Origin: Nitrobacter sp051535235 | GTDB taxonomy: Bacteria; Pseudomonadota; Alphaproteobacteria; Rhizobiales; Xanthobacteraceae | Assembly (NCBI RefSeq): GCF_051535235.1 | Contig: NZ_JBPPLZ010000006.1 | Location: 62,001-126,000, forward strand | Direction of reading: 5' to 3' | Length of the DNA: 64,000 bases | In this document: positions 1 to 8,158 of the stretch, piece by piece | Layout: every line of letters begins with the position of its first letter | Position numbering within the stretch: position 1 is the stretch's first letter | Made by a program: the position numbers and the translations under genes | Notes under the pieces: generated by a model | Seen by the model: only the letters and a program-made list of their open reading frames with translations | What the model was told of the DNA's origin: nothing | Databases searched by the model: none

Positions 1-295
1 GTGAAACTGTCCCGGCCTGGAACAATTTTCCGATGATTTCGTCCAGCGTTCGCCAAGTCTTGAATATTGGCGATTCACGTTCATGCACGGACGTTACACG
101 CGCCCGATTCGGGCAGCCAGCGCCGCAGAGGCCACTCACGACAAACTGACCTCAAAAATACGCTGTTTGCAACGCGACACGCCTTTTTCAAAGGTGTTTT
201 CCGTCAGTCTGTCACCGCGCCGCAACGGTTCACGTCCGCGACATTTTTTCTCCCTGCTGCTCGCAACCGGTACCCAGGGAACGCGAGGAAGCCCG
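1..295. other. No gene recognised at left edge
   Basis: This stretch lies downstream of the minus-strand response regulator that ends at 296. Short open frames occur on both strands, but none has a convincing ribosome-binding site or a recognisable protein. No terminator hairpin is obvious. Confidence 0.4.
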
Positions 296-1789
296 TTACT
301 GTTCCTCGTTCGCCGCCATGTCATCGTTCGCCGCCATGTCATCGAGCTTGCGGTAGAGTGTGGACCGTCCGATCTTCAACCGTCGCGCCACTTCGGACAT
401 CTGCCCGCGGTAATGTGAAATCGCAAAGCGGATGATATCGGCCTCCAATTCTTCCAAGGGGCGCATTTCGCCGTCTTGCGCCAGCATCGAGAGGCTGCTG
501 GCATCGGGGAGAGGCGGAACGATCGGTATTTCATTACCGGGTATCACGTTGTGCGCCATCCGAAGCACCACCGGCTCCATGACCAGGGGCTCGTCGGTCT
601 CGGCAGCCGGCGGCGCGCCGATCAGCGGAAAATCCGAAAGGCCGAGCTGCTCGTCCTCGCTCATGACCACCGCGCGATAGACCGCGTTTTCGAGCTGGCG
701 GATGTTGCCGGGCCAGCTGAGCTGCGACAGCCCCGCCATTGCCTCGCCGCTGATGCCAGCGATCGTCCGGTTTTCCTCGGCGCAGAAGCGCGCGAGAAAA
801 TGCCGCAGCAGGTTCGGGATGTCGTCGCGCCGCATCCGAAGCGGCGGGATCGTCAGCGGCAGCACGTGCAGGCGATAGAACAGATCTTCCCTGAATTCAC
901 CGGCCTTGACGCGTTCGAGCAGCCGCCTGTTGGTGGCCGAGACGATGCGGACGTCGACCTTGACCGGCTTGCGGCCGCCGACCGCTTCCACCGCACCCTC
1001 CTGCAGCGCGCGCAGCAGTTTCACCTGCGCCGTCAGCGGCAGTTCGCTGACCTCGTCGAGGAACAGCGTGCCCCCGGAGGCTTCGACGAATTTGCCGGCG
1101 TGGCGCTCGGTCGCGCCGGTGAACGATCCCTTCTCGTGACCGAACAGGATCGACTCCACGAGGTTGTCGGGAATGGCGCCGCAGTTCACGGCGACGAACG
1201 GTTTTGTGCTGCGGTCGCTCGTGCCGTGGATCGCGCGCGCGAACAGTTCCTTGCCGACGCCGGATTCGCCCTCGATCAGCACCGGGATCGATGAACTTGC
1301 GGCCTTTTTCGCCGCCTTCATCACGTTGGCCATGGTCTCGCTGCGGGTGATGATGTCGGCGAAGCTGAGGCGGCCTTCGCGGCTGTGGCGGACCCGCCGC
1401 AACTCGCTTTTCAGCGCGCTGGCATTGAGCGCATTGCGTAACGAGACCTGCAGCCGCTCGATGCCGACCGGCTTGATCACGAAGTCATGGGCGCCGGCGC
1501 GCATCGCCGAGACCACGTTGTCGATGCCGCCATGGGCGGTCTGGACGATGACGGGGACATTGATGTCGGCTTCGCGGATTTTCGCCAGCACGCCCATGCC
1601 GTCGAGGCCGGGCATTACAAGATCGAGGATGAGGGCATCGATGACGGGGCCGTCGGCGGTCGTCAGCGCGGCGATGGCCGCGTCGCCTCCCTCGACCACG
1701 ATCGCCTCATAGCCTGACCGCCGCACCATGTTTTCGACGAGCCGGCGCTGGACCGCGTCGTCGTCTGCGATCAAAATGGTGGCAGTCAT
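296..1789 (-). CDS. Sigma-54-dependent response regulator (NtrC/AtoC type)
   Basis: This 497-residue transcription activator has three parts: a receiver domain (about 1-120; likely phospho-acceptor Asp56 in LILDLVMPG, conserved Lys106), an AAA+ sigma-54 interaction domain (about 148-375) and a Fis-type HTH near 450-485. The Walker A motif is GESGVGKE (174-181) and Walker B is TLFLDE (241-246). The sigma-54-contacting loop reads GSFTGA (221-226) where the family usually has GAFTGA. No histidine kinase lies next to it, so it is an orphan regulator and its signal is unknown. The C-terminus carries a tandem DMAAN duplication. It is transcribed divergently from pepF. The domain call is secure; the regulon is not. 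Confidence 0.93.
   Translation of the reverse strand: MTATILIADDDAVQRRLVENMVRRSGYEAIVVEGGDAAIAALTTADGPVIDALILDLVMPGLDGMGVLAKIREADINVPVIVQTAHGGIDNVVSAMRAGAHDFVIKPVGIERLQVSLRNALNASALKSELRRVRHSREGRLSFADIITRSETMANVMKAAKKAASSSIPVLIEGESGVGKELFARAIHGTSDRSTKPFVAVNCGAIPDNLVESILFGHEKGSFTGATERHAGKFVEASGGTLFLDEVSELPLTAQVKLLRALQEGAVEAVGGRKPVKVDVRIVSATNRRLLERVKAGEFREDLFYRLHVLPLTIPPLRMRRDDIPNLLRHFLARFCAEENRTIAGISGEAMAGLSQLSWPGNIRQLENAVYRAVVMSEDEQLGLSDFPLIGAPPAAETDEPLVMEPVVLRMAHNVIPGNEIPIVPPLPDASSLSMLAQDGEMRPLEELEADIIRFAISHYRGQMSEVARRLKIGRSTLYRKLDDMAANDDMAANEEQ
307..342. repeat. Perfect 18-bp tandem duplication in regulator C-terminus
   Basis: The 18-bp unit at 307-324 is repeated exactly at 325-342. It is in frame and adds six residues, giving two DMAAN motifs just after the helix-turn-helix. 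It looks like a recent slippage event. Confidence 0.85.
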
Positions 1790-1936
1790 GGCATTCCCCG
1801 CACGCTACAACTATCTGTACCGAATCGAGGCACACTGGCGGACGCTGATTAATGCGCTCTTAAGGTTTGCCGCGCCGTCGTCGTGCAACAGTTTTTTCTT
1901 CCTGACCGGAAACTGAAAAGAAAGTCTGGATCGATA

Positions 1937-3814
1937 ATGGCTTCGCGTTCTTCCTCCGCCTCCCGCAAATCCGCCGCCCGCAAGCCCGCCTCTCATCGCA
2001 AACCCGCGGTGACGAAAAGTGCCGTCGCGAAACCGGATGCGGGTCGTCTGCCGGAATGGAATCTCGCCGACCTTTATGCCGGCATCGACGCGCCCGAGGT
2101 GACGCGCGATCTCGACACGGTCGATGCGGACTGCAAGGCGTTCGAGGCCGACTACAAGGGCAGGCTCGCGACGGAAACGGCGAAATCCGACGGCGGCACG
2201 TGGCTGGCCGAAGCCGTGCGGCGCTATGAGGCGATCGACGACCTCGCAGGCCGGCTCGGCTCGTATGCGGGTTTGATCCATGCGGGCGACAGCGTCGATC
2301 CCGCGATCTCGAAATTCTACGGCGATATTTCCGAGCGCCTGACGGCCGCCTCGGTGCATCTCCTGTTCTTCACGCTCGAACTCAACCGCATCGACGACGA
2401 CGTGATCGAGCGCGCCATGCAGGCGCCGGAGCTTGGGCACTATCGCCCGTGGATCGAGGACAGCCGCAAGGACAAGCCGTATCAACTCGAGGACCGGGTC
2501 GAAAAGCTCTTCCATGAGAAGTCGCAGACCGGCTACTCCGCCTGGAACAGGCTGTTCGACCAGACCATCGCGGGCTTGCGCTTCAAGGTCGGAAGCAAGG
2601 AGCTTGCGATCGAACCGACGCTGAACCTGTTGCAGGACCGCTCACCCGAAAAGCGCAAGGCGGCCGGTCAGGCGCTGGCGAAGACGTTCAAGGCCAACGA
2701 GCGAACCTTCGCACTCATCACCAACACGCTGGCCAAGGACAAGGACATCTCGGACCGCTGGCGCGGCTTTCAGGACGTCGCGGATTCGCGCCACCTGAAC
2801 AACCGCGTCGAGCGCGAGGTTGTCGATGCGCTGGTGGCGTCGGTGCGCGCGGCCTATCCGCGGCTGTCGCATCGCTACTACACGCTGAAGGCGCGCTGGT
2901 TCAAAAAGAAGAAGCTCGCGCACTGGGACCGCAATGCGCCGCTGCCTTTCGCCGCCACCGGCGTCATTCCGTGGAGCGACGCGCGCAAGATGGTGCTGAC
3001 GGCCTACGGCGATTTCTCAACAGAGATGGCCGGCATCGCCGAACGCTTCTTTACCGACCGCTGGATCGACGCGCCGGTGCGTCCCGGCAAGGCGCCGGGC
3101 GCGTTCTCGCATCCGACCACGCCGTCGGCGCATCCCTATGTGCTGATGAACTATCAGGGCAAGCCGCGCGACGTGATGACGCTCGCCCATGAACTCGGTC
3201 ACGGCGTGCATCAGGTGCTGGCCGCGAAGAACGGCGCGCTGATGGCGCCGACGCCGCTGACGCTTGCGGAGACGGCGAGCGTGTTCGGCGAGATGCTGAC
3301 CTTCAAGCGGCTGCTGGCGCAGACCAGGAACGCGAAGCAGCGGCAGGCGCTGCTCGCCGGCAAGGTCGAGGACATGATCAACACCGTGGTGCGGCAGATC
3401 GCGTTCTATACCTTCGAGCGCGCTGTCCATACCGAGCGCAAGAACGGCGAGCTCACCGCCGAGCGCATCGGCCAGCTCTGGCTCAGCGTGCAGGGCGAAA
3501 GTCTCGGTCCCGCGATCGAGATCAAGCCGGGCTATGAGACGTTCTGGATGTACATTCCGCACTTCATCCATTCGCCGTTCTACGTCTACGCCTATGCGTT
3601 CGGAGACTGCCTCGTGAACTCGCTTTACGCTGTCTATGAGCACGCGGCCGAAGGCTTCGCCGAGCGCTATCTGGCGATGCTCGCCGCCGGGGGTACCAAG
3701 CATTATTCCGAACTGCTGAAGCCTTTCGGGCTCGACGCCAGAGATCCCAGGTTCTGGGATGGCGGATTGTCGGTCATCGCCGGAATGATCGATGAACTGG
3801 AGACGATGGGATAG
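1937..3814 (+). CDS. pepF: M3-family oligoendopeptidase F
   Basis: This is a zinc metallopeptidase that cleaves oligopeptides. The HEXXH signature is HELGH at about residues 418-422, inside a typical M3 context (MTLAHELGHGVHQ), and downstream Glu residues supply the third ligand. The start at 1937 gives 625 residues beginning MASRSSSASRKS. An in-frame ATG at 1883 would add 18 residues with poor family fit. The N-terminal 45 residues are Ser/Ala/Lys/Pro-rich and probably disordered; the family core begins near WNLADLYAGID. It is a single gene, divergent from the regulator to its left. The function call is from the motif and overall family resemblance. Confidence 0.93.
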   Translation: MASRSSSASRKSAARKPASHRKPAVTKSAVAKPDAGRLPEWNLADLYAGIDAPEVTRDLDTVDADCKAFEADYKGRLATETAKSDGGTWLAEAVRRYEAIDDLAGRLGSYAGLIHAGDSVDPAISKFYGDISERLTAASVHLLFFTLELNRIDDDVIERAMQAPELGHYRPWIEDSRKDKPYQLEDRVEKLFHEKSQTGYSAWNRLFDQTIAGLRFKVGSKELAIEPTLNLLQDRSPEKRKAAGQALAKTFKANERTFALITNTLAKDKDISDRWRGFQDVADSRHLNNRVEREVVDALVASVRAAYPRLSHRYYTLKARWFKKKKLAHWDRNAPLPFAATGVIPWSDARKMVLTAYGDFSTEMAGIAERFFTDRWIDAPVRPGKAPGAFSHPTTPSAHPYVLMNYQGKPRDVMTLAHELGHGVHQVLAAKNGALMAPTPLTLAETASVFGEMLTFKRLLAQTRNAKQRQALLAGKVEDMINTVVRQIAFYTFERAVHTERKNGELTAERIGQLWLSVQGESLGPAIEIKPGYETFWMYIPHFIHSPFYVYAYAFGDCLVNSLYAVYEHAAEGFAERYLAMLAAGGTKHYSELLKPFGLDARDPRFWDGGLSVIAGMIDELETMG

Positions 3815-4230
3815 CCTCCGGCCTTACAGATGGCGTGTCAGGCGCTCGGACGTTCGCGTGAACCAGCGTGGCGGCGCCGGGGTGCAAGAATAAAGTCCTA
3901 TGGGACGCAACGGACGATGGGCCCGTGGCAAAACGGCACAGGGCAGGGGGCTGGCAGGCCGGATTGCGCGACCGCACCGGCGGCGAGGCAGCGTTTGGAC
4001 GCTATTTCCGCATCTCGGCCGACCAGCGGTGGCGATTTTCCGTCAAACAAGCGGGGCAGGGACGCGACCTGAGCGCAAAACCGGGCAATTGCGGGCTTCC
4101 TCGCTTATTTTTCTTCCTTTTGTACATAAAAGAACAATGACATCGCCGTGGCGGCCGCCACACCGTTGCTCTGTCCTTCCGATTGCGCTAATTCCTCCCG
4201 GGCAAGATCAACCCTGGCTGGAGACGAGAC
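3815..4230. other. Intergenic stretch without a recognised gene
   Basis: These 416 bases lie between pepF and the small oxidase subunit. Open frames exist in several phases, but none has a recognisable product or a good ribosome-binding site. The A/T-rich part near 4105-4140 may hold the promoter of the downstream gene; no exact -35/-10 pair can be assigned. Confidence 0.4.
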
Positions 4231-4383
4231 GTGTCAGATCATAGCGAAATCGTGTACTCGACGGCGGACGGTATGGATTATCCGGCGCATGAGGAAACCT
4301 ATAAGGCGTTCATTAAATTTGGGACCGTCGGCACGGCTGCCGTGATCACCCTTGTCTCGCTGATGGCGATTTTCCTCACCTGA
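4231..4383 (+). CDS. aa3-type cytochrome c oxidase subunit IV (small)
   Basis: This 50-residue protein starts at GTG (MSDHSEIVYSTADGMDYPAH) and ends at TGA 4381-4383. It has the architecture of the bacterial aa3 oxidase subunit IV family (COX IV-type, about 45-60 residues): a short cytoplasmic N-terminus with the D-Y-P-A-H-E-E-T-Y segment, then a single membrane helix (about 28-49). Family members are accessory subunits of the cytochrome c oxidase complex and are often encoded away from the main cox operon, as here. It lies 95 bp upstream of pntAA in the same direction. It could share a promoter with the transhydrogenase operon. Confidence 0.85.
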   Translation: MSDHSEIVYSTADGMDYPAHEETYKAFIKFGTVGTAAVITLVSLMAIFLT

Positions 4384-4478
4384 TTGCCCGGTCGTCGTTC
4401 GGGCCGTCCTTGATTTCCGTTCGCTAACAATGTGGCTGGTGCTTTAATCGTGCGTGGCCGTCGGCTGCGGGAGGCATC

Positions 4479-5609
4479 ATGAAGATTGCGATAGCGAAGG
4501 AAATCGATCCGTCGGAGCCGCGGGTGGCCGCGTCTCCCGACACGGTGAAGAAGTTCAAGGCGCTCGGCGCAGATGTCGCCATCGAGCCGGGCGCCGGAAT
4601 CAAGTCTGGAGTCCCGGATTCGGACTTCGTGGCCGCGGGCGCCGTGGTCAGCGCCGACGCGGTCCAGGATGCCGACATCGTCATCAAGGTGAAGCGGCCG
4701 GAAGCCGGCGAGCTTGCACGCTACAAGCGTGGCGCGCTGGTGATCGCGATCATGGACCCCTACGGCAACGAAGCTGCGCTCAAGACGATCGCGGATGCCG
4801 GCGTGTCTGCCTTCGCGATGGAATTGATGCCGCGCATTACGCGCGCCCAGGTCATGGACGTGCTGTCGAGCCAGGCGAATCTCGCCGGCTACCGTGCAGT
4901 CATCGAGGCGGCTGAGGCCTTCGGCCGCGCATTTCCGATGATGATGACCGCCGCCGGCACCGTGCCGGCCGCGAAGGTGTTCGTCATGGGCGTCGGCGTT
5001 GCCGGCCTTCAGGCGATCGCGACCGCGCGCCGCCTCGGCGCCGTCGTCACCGCGACCGACGTCCGTCCCGCGACCAAGGAGCAGGTGGAAAGTCTCGGCG
5101 CCAAATTCCTCGCGGTCGAGGACGAAGAGTTCAAGAACGCGCAGACCGCCGGCGGCTACGCCAAGGAAATGTCGAAAGAGTATCAGGCCAAGCAGGCTGA
5201 ACTGACCGCGGAACATATCAAGAAGCAGGACATCATCATCACGACCGCGCTGATTCCCGGACGCCCGGCGCCGAGGCTGGTGACCGCGGAGATGGTGCGG
5301 TCCATGAAGCCGGGCTCCGTGCTGGTCGATCTCGCGGTCGAGCGTGGCGGTAACGTCGAGGGTGTCAAGGCTGGCAAGGTCGCCGATCTCGATGGCGTGA
5401 AGATCATCGGCTTCACCAATGTCGCGGGCCGTGTCGCCGCCTCGGCCTCGAGTCTTTATGCCCGCAACCTGTTTTCGTTCATCGAGACGCTGGTCGACAA
5501 GACGACCAAGGCGCTCGCGGTGAACTGGGACGACGAACTGGTCAAGGCGACCGCGCTGACGAGGAACGGCGCGGTCATCCATCCGAATTTCCAGCCGAAA
5601 AGCGCATGA
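4479..5609 (+). CDS. pntAA: NAD(P) transhydrogenase subunit alpha part 1 (NAD-binding)
   Basis: This 376-residue soluble domain I of the proton-translocating transhydrogenase resembles alanine dehydrogenase/PntAA and holds a Rossmann fold around VFVMGVGVAGLQAIATARR (about 168-186). It binds NAD(H) and passes hydride to NADP in PntB. A ribosome site (gggagg) precedes the ATG. The split alphaI/alphaII/beta gene arrangement is typical of alphaproteobacteria. It is first of the pntAA-pntAB-pntB operon; a palindromic repeat element separates it from pntAB. Confidence 0.97.
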   Translation: MKIAIAKEIDPSEPRVAASPDTVKKFKALGADVAIEPGAGIKSGVPDSDFVAAGAVVSADAVQDADIVIKVKRPEAGELARYKRGALVIAIMDPYGNEAALKTIADAGVSAFAMELMPRITRAQVMDVLSSQANLAGYRAVIEAAEAFGRAFPMMMTAAGTVPAAKVFVMGVGVAGLQAIATARRLGAVVTATDVRPATKEQVESLGAKFLAVEDEEFKNAQTAGGYAKEMSKEYQAKQAELTAEHIKKQDIIITTALIPGRPAPRLVTAEMVRSMKPGSVLVDLAVERGGNVEGVKAGKVADLDGVKIIGFTNVAGRVAASASSLYARNLFSFIETLVDKTTKALAVNWDDELVKATALTRNGAVIHPNFQPKSA

Positions 5610-5640
5610 ATGTTGTTGTCCGCCAACGCGCTCCGGTTAC

Positions 5641-5770
5641 CGCCCTCTCCCCGTCGGGCAGAGGTCGCGCCATCAGGCGCGGGTAAGGGGGCCGCTTTCA
5701 TATCCAACATCCCATCCACCTTTCACCCGGCTCAGCGCGTTCGCCGACCTGCCGGAGGGGAGAGGTGAAG
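5641..5770. repeat. Palindromic dispersed repeat between pntAA and pntAB
   Basis: This non-coding element is bounded by CCTCTCCCC near the left end and GGGGAGAGG at the right end, with internal G/C-rich complementary segments. It resembles the short palindromic repeats common between genes in Bradyrhizobium and Rhodopseudomonas genomes. It sits inside the transhydrogenase operon, so it will be transcribed and can fold. Confidence 0.6.
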
Positions 5771-5787
5771 AAAGCAACGAGATTCTG

Positions 5788-6105
5788 ATGGAACATATCG
5801 TTCAGGCCGTCGATCCCTTCGTTTTCCGGCTGTCGATTTTCGTGCTGGCCGTGTTCGTTGGCTATTTCGTGGTGTGGTCGGTGACGCCCGCGCTGCATAC
5901 GCCACTGATGTCGGTCACCAATGCGATCTCCTCGGTGATTGTGGTCGGGGCGTTGCTCGCCGTCGGCGTCGGCATGATCTCGGCCGGCTCGGGCTGGGCG
6001 CGGGCCTTCGGATTTGTCGCGCTGGTCTTTGCCTGCGTGAATATCTTCGGCGGCTTCCTCGTCACCCAGCGAATGCTGGCGATGTACAAGAAGAAGCAGA
6101 AGTAG
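5788..6105 (+). CDS. pntAB: NAD(P) transhydrogenase subunit alpha part 2 (membrane)
   Basis: This 105-residue subunit has three hydrophobic segments (about 12-32, 40-62, 70-92) and a short lysine-rich C-terminus. It supplies part of membrane domain II of the transhydrogenase, which couples hydride transfer to proton movement. The length and position between pntAA and pntB are diagnostic. The gene begins about 18 bp after the palindromic repeat, so its ribosome site (ggggagagg) is contributed by the repeat's right end. Confidence 0.95.
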   Translation: MEHIVQAVDPFVFRLSIFVLAVFVGYFVVWSVTPALHTPLMSVTNAISSVIVVGALLAVGVGMISAGSGWARAFGFVALVFACVNIFGGFLVTQRMLAMYKKKQK

Positions 6106-6132
6106 ATTTTTTCGATGCTGGGTTATTTCCAG

Positions 6133-6245
6133 TGTCCCGGATGCGAGGCGGCACGCCATGCTGCATCGCTGATCCGGGACCGCCACAATTTGGGACGGCC
6201 CCGGTTCTGCGTCGCATCGCGTTGCGCTGCGCCGCGTCCGGGACA
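6133..6245. repeat. Palindromic dispersed repeat between pntAB and pntB
   Basis: Terminal inverted repeats lie at 6133-6145 (TGTCCCGGATGCG) and 6233-6245 (CGCGTCCGGGACA), with one mismatch. The element is non-coding and is of a different family from the one upstream of pntAB. Its right end lies 18 bp before the pntB start. Confidence 0.7.
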
Positions 6246-6263
6246 AGACGTCGGGGCTCCGCC

Positions 6264-7661
6264 ATGAACGCCAATCTTTCCGCGCTGCTTTATCTCGTCG
6301 CAGGCGTCCTGTTCATCCTGTCGCTGCGCGGGCTGTCGAGTCCGGCGTCGAGCCGGAAAGGCAACTTCCTCGGCATGACCGGCATGGCGATCGCGGTCGC
6401 GACCACGCTCGCCTCGCATCCGCCCGCCGACGTGCTGGCATGGCTGCTGGTCATTCTCGGGGTCGCGATCGGCGGCGGCATCGGCGCGATGATCGCGCGC
6501 CGGGTGCCGATGACGTCGATGCCGGAACTGGTGGCGGCGTTCCACTCGCTGGTCGGCATGGCGGCGGTGCTGGTGGCCGCGGGCGCGTTCTATGCGCCGG
6601 AAGCCTTCGGCATCGGCACGCCTGGTCATATCCATGCGCAGAGCCTGATCGAGATGTCGCTCGGCGTCGCCATCGGCGCGTTGACCTTCACAGGTTCGGT
6701 GATCGCGTTCCTGAAACTGTCGGGCCGCATGAGCGGCGCGCCGATCATTTTGCCGGCGCGCCACATCATCAACATCGTGCTCGCTCTCGCGCTGATCTTC
6801 TTCATGTACGGCCTGGTGATGTCGGGCAGCGTGCTCGACTTCTGGGTGATCACGATTCTCGCGCTCGCGATCGGCGTGCTGCTGATCATCCCGATCGGCG
6901 GCGCCGACATGCCGGTCGTGATCTCGATGCTGAACTCGTATTCGGGCTGGGCGGCGGCTGGCATCGGCTTCACGCTCGGCAATTCGGCGTTGATCATCAC
7001 CGGCGCGCTGGTCGGCTCCTCCGGCGCGATCCTGTCCTACATCATGTGCCACGCCATGAATCGCTCGTTCATCTCGGTGATTCTGGGCGGCTTCGGCGGC
7101 GAGACCGGCGCGGCCGCTGCCGGCGGCGGCGAGCAGAAACCCGCCAAGCTTGGCTCGGCCGAGGATGCGGCGTTCATCATGAAGAACGCCTCCAAGGTCA
7201 TCATCGTGCCCGGCTACGGCATGGCGGTGGCGCAGGCCCAGCACGCGGTGCGCGAAATGGCGGACGCGCTGAAGAAGGAGGGGGTCGAGGTCAAATACGC
7301 GATCCATCCGGTCGCGGGCCGGATGCCCGGCCATATGAACGTGCTGCTGGCCGAGGCCAACGTGCCCTATGACGAGGTGTTCGAACTCGAGGACATCAAT
7401 TCGGAATTCGCCCAGGCCGACGTCGCCTTCGTGATCGGCGCCAACGACGTCACCAACCCCGCGGCGGAGGAAGACAAGTCCTCGCCGATCTACGGTATGC
7501 CGGTGTTGCAGGTCTGGAAGGCCGGCACCGTGATGTTCATCAAGCGCTCGCTCGCGTCGGGCTATGCCGGTATCGACAATCCACTGTTCTATCGCGACAA
7601 CACCATGATGTTGCTTGGCGATGCCAAGAAGATGACGGAGAATATCGTCAAGGCGATGTGA
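6264..7661 (+). CDS. pntB: NAD(P) transhydrogenase subunit beta
   Basis: This 465-residue protein has an N-terminal membrane region of about nine hydrophobic segments (1-265) and a C-terminal NADP-binding domain III (about 290-465) with VIIVPGYGMAVAQAQHAVRE and IGANDVTNPAA. It transfers hydride between NADH and NADP+ in exchange for proton translocation and is a main NADPH source. The ATG at 6264 is chosen because it begins the conserved membrane domain (MNANLSALLYLVAG); the open frame extends far upstream only by chance through the repeat. It is last of the pnt operon. Confidence 0.97.
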   Translation: MNANLSALLYLVAGVLFILSLRGLSSPASSRKGNFLGMTGMAIAVATTLASHPPADVLAWLLVILGVAIGGGIGAMIARRVPMTSMPELVAAFHSLVGMAAVLVAAGAFYAPEAFGIGTPGHIHAQSLIEMSLGVAIGALTFTGSVIAFLKLSGRMSGAPIILPARHIINIVLALALIFFMYGLVMSGSVLDFWVITILALAIGVLLIIPIGGADMPVVISMLNSYSGWAAAGIGFTLGNSALIITGALVGSSGAILSYIMCHAMNRSFISVILGGFGGETGAAAAGGGEQKPAKLGSAEDAAFIMKNASKVIIVPGYGMAVAQAQHAVREMADALKKEGVEVKYAIHPVAGRMPGHMNVLLAEANVPYDEVFELEDINSEFAQADVAFVIGANDVTNPAAEEDKSSPIYGMPVLQVWKAGTVMFIKRSLASGYAGIDNPLFYRDNTMMLLGDAKKMTENIVKAM

Positions 7662-7691
7662 TACGGCGGAGTTCAACAGCGGGAGGCCGAC

Positions 7692-8147
7692 ATGGCGGAC
7701 AACAAGGCGAAGCGCGGGGGTGGTGATCGCCGCCTGATTTCGTTGAGTGAGGCCTATGAGGTCCGCTACTGGGCCAAGAAGTTCAAAGTCACTCCATTGA
7801 AGCTGAAGGCCGCTGTGAAGGCGGCAGGCCGCTCGGCAAAAAAGGTCGAGGCCTACATCAAGCTGCAGAAGCACAAGGCCAGCGACCGGCTGCTGATTGC
7901 GCTGAGCCAGCCTTACGAAGTCAGCTACTGGTCGAAGAAGTTCAAGGTGACGCCCGCAAGGCTTCGCGCCGCTGTGAAAGCGGTCGGGCATTCCTCGAAG
8001 AAGGTCGGCGCTTACCTCACTCCCGGGAAGGCGGCCAAAAAGAAAACCGCGGTCAGGAAGGGCGCGGCCGTGAAAAAGAAGGCGGCTCCCAAAAAGGCCG
8101 GGACGACCAGGAAGGCGAAAAAGGGCGCTCGCAAGCGCGCCGCATAG
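7692..8147 (+). CDS. Tandem DUF3606 protein with lysine-rich H1-like tail
   Basis: This 151-residue basic protein has two nearly identical DUF3606-like units at about 12-56 and 65-109, each of the form D-R-x-L-I-x-L-x-x-x-YEV-x-YW-x-KKFKVTP. A tail (112-151) of K/A/P/R resembles histone H1 or AlgP-like DNA-binding tails. DUF3606 is a short domain of unknown function common in Rhizobiales, usually present once. The tail suggests nucleic-acid binding, which is inference. It follows pntB by 30 bp in the same direction and has its own ribosome site (gcgggagg). Confidence 0.8.
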   Translation: MADNKAKRGGGDRRLISLSEAYEVRYWAKKFKVTPLKLKAAVKAAGRSAKKVEAYIKLQKHKASDRLLIALSQPYEVSYWSKKFKVTPARLRAAVKAVGHSSKKVGAYLTPGKAAKKKTAVRKGAAVKKKAAPKKAGTTRKAKKGARKRAA

Positions 8148-8158
8148 GCCTGCCGCCT

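Noticed and set aside
6123..7991. Long minus-strand open frame (622 codons) opposite pntB
   Set aside because: It mirrors the third-position bias of pntB, is His/Arg/Asp-rich like antisense of GC-rich genes, and has no family or ribosome site.
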